From: UBA8401 sp041665525
GTDB lineage: Bacteria > Bacteroidota > Ignavibacteria > UBA10030 > UBA8401
Length of the DNA stretch: 64,000 nt
Direction of reading: 5' to 3'
NCBI GenBank assembly: GCA_041665525.1
Contig: JBAYIS010000009.1
Coordinates: 1-64,000, forward strand
Shown here one piece after another: positions 7,801-17,657 of the stretch. Under the pieces are notes generated by a model. The model did no database searches. It saw nothing but the letters and a program-made list of their open reading frames with translations, and was not told the origin of the DNA. Each line of letters begins with the position of its first letter. Positions within the stretch are counted from its first letter, which is position 1. Both the position numbers and the translations under genes were made by a program.

Positions 7801-9006
7801 TTACCGGCTCCACTCTGTATACATTCCCATCCGTTCACTGACCTTCACCACATAGGATCGTGTTTCTTCGAACGGCAGATTTTTTTTCAGATGTTCGAAT
7901 ACGCCTTCTGATGAGAGCGCATTGATCTTCGGCAGTGCCTGCACGACATTCCTTTTTCCCGTAAACGCTTTGGCCACATTTCCCGGTCCCGTATTGTATG
8001 CCGATATTGCGCAATAGATTCTGCTTTTCGGATCCTTTACTCCCCGGAAATCGACTGTCAGTAATTTCGTAAGGTATGCTGTCCCGAGTTCAATATTATT
8101 TCCGGAGATAAACAAATATTCTCCCGTCACCAAAGAATCTTTTTTATGGGCGAAGAAGAATGCATCGCGTGCGCCGGACTTCGGCACCAATTGCATTAAT
8201 CCAAATGCCGGCACGGGAGATCTCGCTTTGGGATTAAAATAACTTTCCGTGTGCATAATTGCATACACCAAGGTACCATCGATCCCGAATCGTTCGGATT
8301 CCTGTTTTACGTTTCCGCGGAATTCCTCCGCCCGTTTCTTTACATGGTTCGGCACCAGCGGCATTTGAACGCCGATCACTACCCGTTTGATCCCGTCCTT
8401 CCCCGTCACCGTTTCCTGTTCGATCTCTGCTTTCTTTATGGTTTCATCAGCGAAGCGTGCCGCATTCTGTTGCGTTACCGGCATACCATCGGAAGCTGCA
8501 AGCTGTCCGGAAATAATCGGCTTTGTATCCGGCGGAATACCGCTTTGTACTTCTAACGGATCTGTCCCCCCTTTGGAGACCGCAAGCGCAGCGATCTGTT
8601 CTTTCAGTTTTGCCTGCACAAACGAAGGATCCTTTGCTTCCGCTTCGGTTACAAGAATCTCCACGGTTGCATTCCCCTCTTCGTAATTAATGGATTTGCG
8701 GGAGCCGTAATTGGGATCATACGAAACATACTCTTTCCGGGTACTTGTTCGGACCTGTTTTTTTCCCCACTTCTGTTCGATCTGTCCAGCGTATTCCTTG
8801 AACAACCGTTCCTGTTCTGCAGTGTATTCGTCGAATTGTTTCGTCACCTCTGCACGATAATTGCGGAACGATTCATCCTCCTGTCGGACTCCCTGTTGCT
8901 GTTCCTTTTTGAATTTTTCAAATTCGTCCGATTCGGACGGATCTTGAGCCTGTACGGAGAACGAGAAGAACAGTAGTGCACAAAGAATCGGTTTAAACTG
9001 TTTCAT
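7801..9006 (-). CDS. MltC-like membrane-bound lytic murein transglycosylase
   Basis: Periplasmic enzyme of 401 residues that cleaves the glycan strand of peptidoglycan to 1,6-anhydro products. A signal peptide ends near residue 20 (SVQAQ). Residues about 25-120 match the MltC N-terminal domain (DUF3393): W-G-K-K-Q-V, EYVSYDPNYGSRKSINYEEG. The SLT catalytic domain begins near 235, with catalytic E254 in MHTESYFNP and the GLMQLVP motif at 269-275. Unlike E. coli MltC it has no obvious lipobox cysteine. The start is 13 bp from the stop of the PQQ-propeller gene upstream, so the two are probably co-transcribed. Confidence 0.85.
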   Translation of the reverse strand: MKQFKPILCALLFFSFSVQAQDPSESDEFEKFKKEQQQGVRQEDESFRNYRAEVTKQFDEYTAEQERLFKEYAGQIEQKWGKKQVRTSTRKEYVSYDPNYGSRKSINYEEGNATVEILVTEAEAKDPSFVQAKLKEQIAALAVSKGGTDPLEVQSGIPPDTKPIISGQLAASDGMPVTQQNAARFADETIKKAEIEQETVTGKDGIKRVVIGVQMPLVPNHVKKRAEEFRGNVKQESERFGIDGTLVYAIMHTESYFNPKARSPVPAFGLMQLVPKSGARDAFFFAHKKDSLVTGEYLFISGNNIELGTAYLTKLLTVDFRGVKDPKSRIYCAISAYNTGPGNVAKAFTGKRNVVQALPKINALSSEGVFEHLKKNLPFEETRSYVVKVSERMGMYTEWSR

Positions 9007-9019
9007 AATGTCTCTCCAA

Positions 9020-11413
9020 TTACGGAATAACGATTCCGGTCACTTCATCCTTGTCAATAGCGATAACGGATGACTGGTCTGGCATGACGAACACCGCATT
9101 ACTCTTATCCAATTTTGTTTGCGCAACGACGGCGCCGTTGTGCAGATTCAACACTACGGCGAGGCCGTCCACCGCGTAAAAGATATTTTCTTTCAGCTGC
9201 ACAGGACGATGGTGGACTGCTTTTGCAGAATAATCCCATTCATAATACCATGCTATTTTTCCATTGGAAGGATTGATCGCTGCCAATCCGTCCTCACCGA
9301 AAATAACCAGAAAGTCGGCCGCCTTGTTATAATCGCAATAGAGCACTTTGGACATGGAAGTGACCAGCGTTTCCCCCGCCGCAACCGTGTATTTGTACGG
9401 GAAGATCTCTCCCCGTTTCAGATCGGAATAAATCGGATGCATGGTGTTCTCGACGCTCCAGTGTGTGGTTTGCTGATAGAGATCGGAAAAATCCATCGTA
9501 CCGATACCGCTGTCCGAAAACTCAAATTTCCAGGTGAGCATCCCTTTGCGAACCGGGTCGAGTGCAAGCGAATAAAGGAATTTTTCATCGCTATAAAAGA
9601 GAACTGTATTCTCCCTTGTATAGTTTGCAATGGAATAATCATGAAAGATTCTGCCCGGATCCGATTCAAGACTTCTGGTCCAGAGCACTTTCCCAACTGA
9701 AGTATCAACTGCGATTAAGGCATAATCATCCTCTTCCCATTTCTTTTTGTCACTGACTTTATCTTTTTTCGCATCGTACGTATACTCCTGCTGGAATCCG
9801 CCGGTTCTCACGTACAGGACGGTATCAATCATCGCCATATCAAAGATGAATGTCTTGTTCAAGTCCAGTTCGCCGAGTTTCCATCGAACGGCACCGGTGG
9901 CGGCATCCAGCGCAATAAGATTCTTATTTCCCGGCAGCATGATTAATCCCCCTGCGGTGAGGGGTTTTGCAATGGACGAAAGCCCTCCTTCGAATGACAT
10001 AGCGTCGGCAACCTTCAAATAATTCTTCGCCGTTACCACACCCGTTCGCAGATCGACCAGCACCAATCCTTCTCCTCCCACCTTCTCCGTGTTCGGTTCA
10101 ATCATTTCCGCGTTCGTCCTAATGATGAATTTCGCTGTGGTATCTTCCACGGTGACCTGGTAGTCAAAACCGATTTGTTCAAAACCGAATCCAATGGAAG
10201 TACTGCCGGTAACGATCGGAATGGCAGGAAGGGGTAATTGCCGCTTCGGCAATGATTCATCGGCATGGGCAATGAACGTCCGGTAATTAATCTTCCCGGA
10301 CAGGGCATCGATGGACATGAGATATAATTTTAAATCGTTGCTCGGATCCAGATATGTAACGATGACATTGGAAGAATCCTGTCTCACGAATTGATGGATG
10401 AATCCGTTTGCCGGTTGAAATTTCAGCGCTGTCTTCCATAGCATTTTCCCGATATCCAGATTCCATCCGAGAATATTGTCCTCCAGTCCAACAATCATCA
10501 CCGCAGTGGAATCGGTCTGTGCAACAATGATATTCCGGATTTTTTCTGCCTCGATCGGGATAACGGATGTTTTCGCAGTGATGAAATTTGAATGAACCAA
10601 TTTATCCTTCGAGATCGCGGCACATCCGACGGCAGTCGGCATAAGGACATTAAACTGATCGGAGATTTTCACCGGCATCTGAGCGATCATTTTATTCTGT
10701 TCGATATCGATAACGATATAGTTGGTATTGAAAACAAATGCGGCGAATTTTTGATCGTCGCTGATGTAATACCAGGCCCGGTGCTGTTTAATCAGGTCGC
10801 TGTTCGGTTCGGACAATGGAAGGGACAAAAGTTTTTTGCCGTTTTCCAGTGACAGCAACACGCATTCATCATTTTCTGTAAAAACTATATATTTTCCTAA
10901 CCGCTCCAATACAATGGAGTTGACCGTCCCCTCTTCGATCAGCGAAGACTGATGTGCGATGGGCATGCGCCATGCTTCCGTGCCGTCAAGTAATGATGCG
11001 CCGATATCCGATTTTGTATAGGAGAGGACCAGGAGTGTATCCACGACCTTCACTCCGCTGAATTGATCCTGCTCAATTCCCCGGTACGACTTTTTCCACA
11101 GGATGGAATTCTGCAGCATATGATAGCACACCAGCGTATCCTCGTTAGCGACAAGATACAGCGAATCGTTCACCACCTGATGGACCGCCTTATCGCTGTA
11201 CTCTTCGATCTCAACGCTCCATATCTTTTTTCCGGTTGCATTTTCAAACAGCCAGGCGTACTCATCAGACCAGAGGAAGAGATATTTCCCGTTCTGTATC
11301 GGCTGCATTTTTTTAATATCGTCATCCAGTTCTGCTTTCCAGATGTTTTTTTCCTGCTGCGCGGAAAGAATGGACACTGCGAACAGAATGAATATTGAGA
11401 TGTGGCGGATCAT
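9020..11413 (-). CDS. secreted PQQ/WD40-like beta-propeller protein
   Basis: Protein of 797 residues with a signal peptide (IFILFAVSILSAQ). Repeated blade endings of the type G-K-[IV]-L-W occur along its length, for example GKKIWSVEI, GKMLWKTAL, GAVRWKLGEL, GKVLWTRSL and GKIAWYYEW. This fits a PQQ-like (BamB/YncE-type) propeller, possibly two stacked propellers. No PQQ cofactor residues are evident, so a scaffold or binding role is more likely than dehydrogenase activity. The product is periplasmic or on the outer membrane. It lies between the M48 and transglycosylase genes. Confidence 0.75.
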   Translation of the reverse strand: MIRHISIFILFAVSILSAQQEKNIWKAELDDDIKKMQPIQNGKYLFLWSDEYAWLFENATGKKIWSVEIEEYSDKAVHQVVNDSLYLVANEDTLVCYHMLQNSILWKKSYRGIEQDQFSGVKVVDTLLVLSYTKSDIGASLLDGTEAWRMPIAHQSSLIEEGTVNSIVLERLGKYIVFTENDECVLLSLENGKKLLSLPLSEPNSDLIKQHRAWYYISDDQKFAAFVFNTNYIVIDIEQNKMIAQMPVKISDQFNVLMPTAVGCAAISKDKLVHSNFITAKTSVIPIEAEKIRNIIVAQTDSTAVMIVGLEDNILGWNLDIGKMLWKTALKFQPANGFIHQFVRQDSSNVIVTYLDPSNDLKLYLMSIDALSGKINYRTFIAHADESLPKRQLPLPAIPIVTGSTSIGFGFEQIGFDYQVTVEDTTAKFIIRTNAEMIEPNTEKVGGEGLVLVDLRTGVVTAKNYLKVADAMSFEGGLSSIAKPLTAGGLIMLPGNKNLIALDAATGAVRWKLGELDLNKTFIFDMAMIDTVLYVRTGGFQQEYTYDAKKDKVSDKKKWEEDDYALIAVDTSVGKVLWTRSLESDPGRIFHDYSIANYTRENTVLFYSDEKFLYSLALDPVRKGMLTWKFEFSDSGIGTMDFSDLYQQTTHWSVENTMHPIYSDLKRGEIFPYKYTVAAGETLVTSMSKVLYCDYNKAADFLVIFGEDGLAAINPSNGKIAWYYEWDYSAKAVHHRPVQLKENIFYAVDGLAVVLNLHNGAVVAQTKLDKSNAVFVMPDQSSVIAIDKDEVTGIVIP

Positions 11414-11475
11414 AAGTACCTCGGAATTTCGTTGAATGCTGTGTATACCAATGTGAATTATTGTTTCTCTGCTGA

Positions 11476-12843
11476 TTACCGAATCCCGGACATGTTCTGC
11501 TCGAACCGTTCGCGGTATTGACGGTCGGTTCTGCTGCGGTATCCCTCATCCTGGACGATTTCCTGTATCTTCTCCAGACGCTCATGCATTTCGTCCTTCT
11601 TCATATATTTATCATCAAAAATATCATCCGTTCCGGAAGGCGGTTCATAGATTCGATGCAACACGGTGCCAAGAGCCGTCGGATCGTAACCGGCACGTTT
11701 CAAGTAGATCATTGCAATACGGTCTCCTTCCGCTTCGTACGCACCCAGCCGCGGCGAGATTAAATTCTGATACACATTGTCCGCAAACTCTTCCAGTTCC
11801 AGTTCTTCTTCTCCCATCGGTCCGGTCTCTTCTTCCAATTCGGCAAATGCTGCTTCGGATTTGATTTTTGCCTGACTCTTCGTCAACTCCTTGATGCCGT
11901 GGCGCTGAATAACGTGGACCATTTCATGTGCAATCACCGCCGCCAGTTCCGCCTCATTGGTACAGGTGCGAATCATTCCCCTGGTAATAAAGATGTATCC
12001 ACCCGGAACGGCAAACGCGCCGGCCAGAGGGTCGTTCAGGATATGGAAACGAAATCCAAGATCATACGCTTTAGTATATTTGGCAAGACGATTGCCGATC
12101 TTATTAATATAGAGCATCGCTGCACGATCCTGAACGATCCCTTTTTGCACGGCAATCTTCTGTGCAATTCCCAATCCGATACCTTCTTCATGGAAACGGA
12201 GATCGAACGGCTTTTCAACGCTCATATATCCCCGAAACGGTTCGACGGTAAAACTGTGTTCGAATTGTTCCATTTCATCTCCGGTCACGACGGGTTCGGA
12301 ATATTTACTAATGTCCCGCCCTTCCATGGTACTGCCGGAGACATATTTTTTTCCGAAGCCCTTCACCGCAGCAGCAAGTTCGGCGCGCGATGCGCGCGTG
12401 GTGGTTTTCCCTTTGATGATACTCGCATCGCGTGCTCCGGTCCCTGACCGAGTGACAAAACTGTTTTCGGAGAGCCATCCAAGATCGTTCTCACCTGTTG
12501 TTACTTTCACCCAACTTCCTTGCTGTTCAATCTTATTCACTTCAGTCTGTGCCGGAAGGGCTGCAACAATCTGAAAATATGACGCCGGCCCTTCACGCAG
12601 ATAATTGGTCGGCTGCGTTGTCTGCATTTTTTGCGCGGACATCAGTCCGCTCAACAGTACAATGAAAATAAGTATTTGAGATCTCTGAAATATTCTTTGT
12701 CCATGGTCATTTCGAGCGAAGCCCCAATGGGACAAGCGAGAAATCTCTAATAATAATTTGGGAACAAAAACGAGATTCCTCGTCGCTCCGCTCCTCGGAA
12801 TGACATCGATATGGGGTTTTTCAGTTGACACTATTTGCTTCAT
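11476..12843 (-). CDS. SH3-domain M48 family metalloprotease
   Basis: Secreted zinc protease of 455 residues. From the ATG at 12843, preceded by GAGGTGACT, a long N-terminal stretch leads to the hydrophobic core ILIFIVLLSGLMSAQ. Residues about 78-135 form a bacterial SH3 domain (NYLREGPAS, GSWVKVTTG, LGWLSENSF). The M48 domain carries HEMVH (H306, E307, H310) and the downstream YEAEGD ligand (E370). Family members degrade misfolded envelope proteins (BepA/LoiP type). Residues about 13-47 are encoded by a dispersed repeat, which makes the n-region of the signal peptide unusually long. Confidence 0.85.
   Translation of the reverse strand: MKQIVSTEKPHIDVIPRSGATRNLVFVPKLLLEISRLSHWGFARNDHGQRIFQRSQILIFIVLLSGLMSAQKMQTTQPTNYLREGPASYFQIVAALPAQTEVNKIEQQGSWVKVTTGENDLGWLSENSFVTRSGTGARDASIIKGKTTTRASRAELAAAVKGFGKKYVSGSTMEGRDISKYSEPVVTGDEMEQFEHSFTVEPFRGYMSVEKPFDLRFHEEGIGLGIAQKIAVQKGIVQDRAAMLYINKIGNRLAKYTKAYDLGFRFHILNDPLAGAFAVPGGYIFITRGMIRTCTNEAELAAVIAHEMVHVIQRHGIKELTKSQAKIKSEAAFAELEEETGPMGEEELELEEFADNVYQNLISPRLGAYEAEGDRIAMIYLKRAGYDPTALGTVLHRIYEPPSGTDDIFDDKYMKKDEMHERLEKIQEIVQDEGYRSRTDRQYRERFEQNMSGIR
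12706..12805. repeat. dispersed repeat copy inside the M48 gene
   Basis: The copy runs from ggtcatttcgagcgaag to ctcctcggaatgac, with internal gagaaatctc and gagattcctc. It lies wholly within the open frame of the M48 gene, between its start codon and the hydrophobic signal core. Confidence 0.75.
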
Positions 12844-12906
12844 AGTCACCTCTGGTTCTATTAATCAAAATATTTTTCTTCATTCAGAGACTGGACAATT
12901 GTCCGG

Positions 12907-15108
12907 CTACTTTGACGTCATCACATACACGCCGTCCCAATCCTTTGACGGGGGATGTTTCCGGAACTCTTCACATCGTTCAATGTACATTGTCGACGCA
13001 AAGTCCTCCGGATGCTGGTTCAGGACGGTGCGGAACATCGAGATCGCATCATTCCAGTGCTGCTCACGGTAGAGCTTCAATCCCGCTTCGAATGTTTGCA
13101 CCTTTTTCAATTGCAGTTCGGTGATCTCTTCCTTCTTACAGACCACTTCGAAGATCTTGATCGGAAGTTTTTTCCCTTTCACCCGCATAGTATCCATTTC
13201 GCGGAGCAGGAACTCGTCCGTTACCTGTTCGGTGGCGGTGGATTCGCTGATCATCAGCGACGTGCCGTAATATTTGTTTACTCCTTCCAGTCTTGATGCC
13301 AGATTCACCGTATCGCCGATGACCGTATATTCTTTCTTCGATCGTCCGCCAATGTACCCAACGACCATCGTTCCGGAATTGATGCCGATCCGTGTAGAAA
13401 AAACCGGTTCTCCTTTTTCTCTCGCTTCGCGTGTCATGTTGTACACAACCCGGGAAAATTCATACGCCGCTCTCGTCGCCAGCAGCCGGTGATTCGGATT
13501 CTTCAACGGTATGCCGAACTGCACCATTACTGCATCGCCGATAAACTTGTCGATCGTTCCGTCATGCTTAAAGAAGATATCGTTCGCTGTGGAAAAATAG
13601 TTATTGAGGAATTCAACCAGCTCTTTCGGTTTTTTTGTTTCAGAGATCGACGTGAATCCTTCGATATCCGAGAACATGATGGACGCTTCCACTTCTTCTC
13701 CGCCAAGTTCCACCCGTTCCGGATCGGCACTCAGTTGTTTCACCACATGCGGATTGACGAACTGTCCGAAGATTTTCTGAATCTGTCGTTTGTTCCTCCC
13801 TTCCGTTGCAAAATTCCATCCGATGGAAATCACATATGTGAGCACCATGGAGAAGAGCGGAAAGACCGCATGGATCCAGATCAGTTCACGAAGGAACAGC
13901 TGCGTTACCGCAAAGAAAAACAGTACCGCAGTAATAATAAGTCCCGATGTACTGATGACAATATTCTCAAAATAGTTTGAGAGATACGATATCACGGCGG
14001 AGAGCAGAAGACTGATGAACAAAATCCAGTGAAAAGAGAGTTCGTGGATGAAATCCTTGTTGAGATAATTGCTCATTGCTGTCGCATGAATCTCTACTCC
14101 GGGATATGGCTCCAGATACGTAAAAGGAGTGTTTTTTAGGTCGAACAGGCTCGGCGCATTCGATCCGATAAACACGATTTTATCCTTGAAGGTGGCTGGC
14201 GGAACATCCGGTACCATTCCTGCGGTTGCTTTAAATGCTGAAACGATCACCGAATGGATCGAATAATATTTGAACACTCCATCAGGTCCTCCCTTACCGT
14301 ACCAGTATACCAAATACGGCGATTGCACTAACTGATCGATTGATGCAGCGGTTCCAAACAGATCGGAGTAAACATGATAAGAGAGAGCATACAACTGTTT
14401 TCCCTGGTAGCTGTAGCGAAGCGGGATGTTGCGGTACACTCCATCCTCATCCGGAATGAAATTGACAACTCCCACCCCTTTCGCACCGTCCTGAAACTGT
14501 ATGAGCGGTGAATACGCTTTATCAAAACTATAATGCTCTGTTTCCTGCACGGTCGAAGCAACGGAAGGGAATTTCACCAACGGATCTCCGGGCTGATCTT
14601 CTTCTTCCTGATGCGTTAAAATTGCAGCGAGATAGACAATCCCCGCAGTGCGGATTGAAGTTCCGAAAAGACTATCAGTATTACCGACAGAATTAGTTCG
14701 TTCCTCATCCGGTTCCGTGAACTGAAAATCGTATACAATCGCCTTCGCTCCGGCATTCGCAAGATATTGAGTCGTCAACGCATAGAAGTCCCTCGGCCAC
14801 GGCCAGCTGATTCGCGCTGTCCGTTTAAAATATTGTAAACTGTTCTGATCGATGGTAAGAATGACAATGTTCGTGTCCGGAGTCCGTGTGTTCTGAGCTA
14901 TGCGGAACTGCACATCCAGTGCATTCACTTCCACCACTTTGCCGAGCGTGGAATTTGCGATAAAGTATGCACACAACAATCCCGCCACTGCGGCGATGAT
15001 GGAGCGGAATTGTTTTGCGAAAAGCAGTTTTTTTAGAGAAGGAGACATTCGGAAAAAGAGTTTGCAGAACTGTTGTTGTGATTCTCGATAAATTCCTTGA
15101 CGTGACAT
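12907..15108 (-). CDS. CHASE2-domain adenylate cyclase
   Basis: Membrane sensor and class III nucleotide cyclase of 733 residues. After an N-terminal membrane segment (about 37-53), residues about 60-345 form an extracytoplasmic CHASE2 domain. Three membrane helices follow (about 360-432), then the catalytic domain (about 475-610). Metal ligands are D481 (MFSDIEGFTS) and D525 (GDAVMVQFG). K521 and D599 match the adenine-selecting pair, and N602/R606 the transition-state residues, so cAMP is the predicted product. The tail is TPR-like. An ATG at 15048 is an alternative start; neither site has a clear ribosome binding site. It heads a run of envelope genes. Confidence 0.9.
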   Translation of the reverse strand: MSRQGIYRESQQQFCKLFFRMSPSLKKLLFAKQFRSIIAAVAGLLCAYFIANSTLGKVVEVNALDVQFRIAQNTRTPDTNIVILTIDQNSLQYFKRTARISWPWPRDFYALTTQYLANAGAKAIVYDFQFTEPDEERTNSVGNTDSLFGTSIRTAGIVYLAAILTHQEEEDQPGDPLVKFPSVASTVQETEHYSFDKAYSPLIQFQDGAKGVGVVNFIPDEDGVYRNIPLRYSYQGKQLYALSYHVYSDLFGTAASIDQLVQSPYLVYWYGKGGPDGVFKYYSIHSVIVSAFKATAGMVPDVPPATFKDKIVFIGSNAPSLFDLKNTPFTYLEPYPGVEIHATAMSNYLNKDFIHELSFHWILFISLLLSAVISYLSNYFENIVISTSGLIITAVLFFFAVTQLFLRELIWIHAVFPLFSMVLTYVISIGWNFATEGRNKRQIQKIFGQFVNPHVVKQLSADPERVELGGEEVEASIMFSDIEGFTSISETKKPKELVEFLNNYFSTANDIFFKHDGTIDKFIGDAVMVQFGIPLKNPNHRLLATRAAYEFSRVVYNMTREAREKGEPVFSTRIGINSGTMVVGYIGGRSKKEYTVIGDTVNLASRLEGVNKYYGTSLMISESTATEQVTDEFLLREMDTMRVKGKKLPIKIFEVVCKKEEITELQLKKVQTFEAGLKLYREQHWNDAISMFRTVLNQHPEDFASTMYIERCEEFRKHPPSKDWDGVYVMTSK

Positions 15109-15127
15109 CAAGGGTAATTACATTTTT

Positions 15128-15280
15128 GTCATTCCGAACGAAGTCCCTCCCGAAGGGAAGCTATTCCGAAGGAACACTTCGTGTCGGTAAAAGGGACGAG
15201 TGAGGAATCTCGATTGTATCATTGAAAGCAAAAACAAGATTTCTCTCCCCGATAAAAAACAATCGGGGATCGAAATGACA
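15128..15280. repeat. dispersed palindromic repeat copy
   Basis: Runs from gtcattccgaacgaag to gatcgaaatgaca with inner segments gaggaatctcg and aagatttctc. It fills most of the gap between the DUF1905/OmdA gene and the cyclase gene. Confidence 0.7.
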
Positions 15281-15360
15281 ATGATTAGGTATTTTTTGAA
15301 ACCGGTTTTAATTTTTCAGAACTCTTCCATGAATAATCCGGTTAATATTCACTTGCCGCT

Positions 15361-15897
15361 TCATTTCATCGGGAACGGATTTCTGAGCAAGATATTCAAT
15401 TTTTTATAATCAATCGAACCTTTGTTTTCTTTCAAATGCCGGACGATCGCCAGCGAGCGAATGACGCGCTTTTCGGGATCTTTCACATTGCCGATAATAT
15501 ACAATAAGGTCCGCTGTTTCCCCGGTGTCAATGCATGAAACAGTTTCTTCCCTTCGCTATCCTGCCGAAACACTTCCATTAGTTCTTCGGGCAGCGGCAG
15601 ACCATAATCACTTGTGTCTTTCGTCAAACTAACGTCAACATCAGACCCGAACGTCACCCCCAACGAATCCCGGACTTTCTTGTTCACGGAAATGACCGGC
15701 AATCCTGTCTTAAAATGTAGAATGGCGCATTGATAAGTCTCTTTGCCGTTTAATGTGCAGACCACACGCCGCGAACCCGGTTCTGACAACATGATCGCGA
15801 TCTTTTTCGGGATGCGGAAATGGCATCCCCATAATTTATTGTCGGACTTTTCGAGCGTTGAAGTAAATCGATATATCTCTTGTTTGGATTTTGCCAT
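15361..15897 (-). CDS. DUF1905 / YdeI-OmdA domain protein
   Basis: Soluble protein of 178 residues. Residues about 5-100 fit DUF1905 (FTSTLEKSDNKLWGCHFRIP, GLPVISVNKKVRDSLG, GSDVDVSL). Residues about 115-178 fit the YdeI/OmdA helical domain (LTPGKQRTLLYIIGNVKDPEKRVIRSLAIVRHL, quoted here only as the landmark of that domain: L-T-P-G-K-Q-R). OmdA proteins have been linked to bacteriocin protection in one case, but the biochemical role is unclear. It lies 15 bp downstream of the long Ppx/GppA gene on the same strand. Confidence 0.75.
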   Translation of the reverse strand: MAKSKQEIYRFTSTLEKSDNKLWGCHFRIPKKIAIMLSEPGSRRVVCTLNGKETYQCAILHFKTGLPVISVNKKVRDSLGVTFGSDVDVSLTKDTSDYGLPLPEELMEVFRQDSEGKKLFHALTPGKQRTLLYIIGNVKDPEKRVIRSLAIVRHLKENKGSIDYKKLNILLRNPFPMK

Positions 15898-15912
15898 GTA
15901 TCAGAATTTTTT

Positions 15913-17469
15913 TTATGCAGAAATATGTACAGTGATATCAAACACTTCTTCGAAAAGCTGTTTTTTTCGGTCGGCACCCCAGACCTCCATTTCCACATTC
16001 TTCCCTTTCCCTTTTTTTAACTGCATGGTTACTGTCTTGCCGGACTTTGATACGGTGATATCGCTGACGGAATTAGTGTGCGTCCGGTCCAGTCCGTCCG
16101 CAATTCTCATAATCCCGGAGAGTTTTCGGACTAATTGCTGATCCTCGCCAGAAAGTAAAATAAAATTCTCATGCTTTGGCTTGGGATGCGATTTGCGGTG
16201 ATACCGCGCCACATTCGCAATAATCTCTTTTTCATTATCAGTGTATCCCAGCAATTCACTGTTCCGGATCAAATAATGAGAATGACGATGGTGATTGGAA
16301 TGAGAAATGAAAATACCGACTTCGTGCAATAGAGCCGCTGCTTCCAGGAACTCCCGTTCCCGTTTCTCTAACTTATGCAGTTTCTGTGTCTGATCGAAGA
16401 TCTTCACCGCAAGTGCAGCAACATGATGCGAGTGCTCCTTCTCATACCGATATGATTCAGCCAGATGCAGCACGGAACGGTAACGGATATTGTCGAACGC
16501 ATGAAACTCTTTTCCATAATACTGTTTTTCAATCGTGTCCAGAATGATCCCCTCGCGCAATGCAAACTCGGAAACCATCATCTCTTTCAGTTTCAGCGAC
16601 CGGAACGTTTGCTCCAGAATGATCGCCCCGCCGATGATAATGTCCGCACGGGAAGAATCCAGTCCCCCAATCTTCATCCGCTGTTTTACTGTTTTTGCTT
16701 TGCACAGCGAATCTACAACACTGTATAATTCCTTCGCCGTAAAGGTGAATCCGTTCATCGCACTGTCCGAAAAATCGCCGCGTCGAAGACGGATGATTCT
16801 GGCAATAGCCATGATCGTCCCCGAACTGCCGACTGCGATATCAAATTTCCTTTTTTTCACTGTACGAACGACGGGATACAGCGAACCGGCGACATACTCG
16901 CGGCATTCTTTCAGTTTTTTCGGTTCCAGTTCCTGTTCTGCAAAGAATTTCTGAGTCAGCCGGATGGCTCCGAGTTTCAGACTATTGTCGTAATAGATCT
17001 CCCTTTTTTTCCCGACAAGATATTCCGTGCTGCCGCCGCCGATGTCCATCATAAAAATAGTTTTGTCATGCACCGGCAACGCCTGCAAAATACCCAAATG
17101 AATCAGTCGCGCTTCTTCAAACCCGGAGGCAATCTCGATCTTAATCTCCAGTTCCGCCAGCACGCGGCGAATGAAATCATTCTGGTTCAGTGCTTCCCGC
17201 ACTGCACTGGTAGCAATTGCACGGATGGGAGCATCATACGCATCGGCGATCTTTTTAAACCGGCGAAGCGTTTCGATTCCCCGATTGATCGCCTCCTGCG
17301 AAAGATATTTCATATCCGTCGATCCGGAACCGAGCCGCACGCTCTCTTTCACCCGGTCGATCACTTTGAATTTCGATTTCCCCGGCTCAATGCTGACAAT
17401 CACCATGTGAAAAGAATTGGTGCCTATGTCGATCGCCGCGAGAAAAACTGTTTTTTTCTGATTTTTCAT
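15913..17469 (-). CDS. Ppx/GppA exopolyphosphatase/guanosine pentaphosphatase, long form
   Basis: Cytosolic phosphatase of 518 residues acting on polyphosphate and/or pppGpp. The ASKHA-fold catalytic part occupies about residues 8-310: AAIDIGTNSFHMVIV (phosphate 1), ATSAVREALN, and MDIGGGSTEYLVG (phosphate 2). The C-terminal third is an HD-like helical domain (ALLHEVGIFISHSNHHRHSH). A second, shorter paralogue without the HD part lies at 58098..59018. In this family the long form often favours polyphosphate, but substrate cannot be decided from sequence. The gene is divergent from the PDZ gene across a 188-bp gap. Confidence 0.9.
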   Translation of the reverse strand: MKNQKKTVFLAAIDIGTNSFHMVIVSIEPGKSKFKVIDRVKESVRLGSGSTDMKYLSQEAINRGIETLRRFKKIADAYDAPIRAIATSAVREALNQNDFIRRVLAELEIKIEIASGFEEARLIHLGILQALPVHDKTIFMMDIGGGSTEYLVGKKREIYYDNSLKLGAIRLTQKFFAEQELEPKKLKECREYVAGSLYPVVRTVKKRKFDIAVGSSGTIMAIARIIRLRRGDFSDSAMNGFTFTAKELYSVVDSLCKAKTVKQRMKIGGLDSSRADIIIGGAIILEQTFRSLKLKEMMVSEFALREGIILDTIEKQYYGKEFHAFDNIRYRSVLHLAESYRYEKEHSHHVAALAVKIFDQTQKLHKLEKREREFLEAAALLHEVGIFISHSNHHRHSHYLIRNSELLGYTDNEKEIIANVARYHRKSHPKPKHENFILLSGEDQQLVRKLSGIMRIADGLDRTHTNSVSDITVSKSGKTVTMQLKKGKGKNVEMEVWGADRKKQLFEEVFDITVHISA

Positions 17470-17657
17470 AATTGTCGGAAGAATTCATCACTTCGAACGA
17501 ACGCTGCTGTATTGCCATTGAACTTATGAAGAATTATGCTGTTTTGCTACAATCCGCAATGTAATTTTCCATCGATTGTGACATAGGAACATTCTTTACC
17601 TCACACCGTCTAATTTTCCACAAGACCCCGATCATTAATCGTTACACAGGAGGTTCC

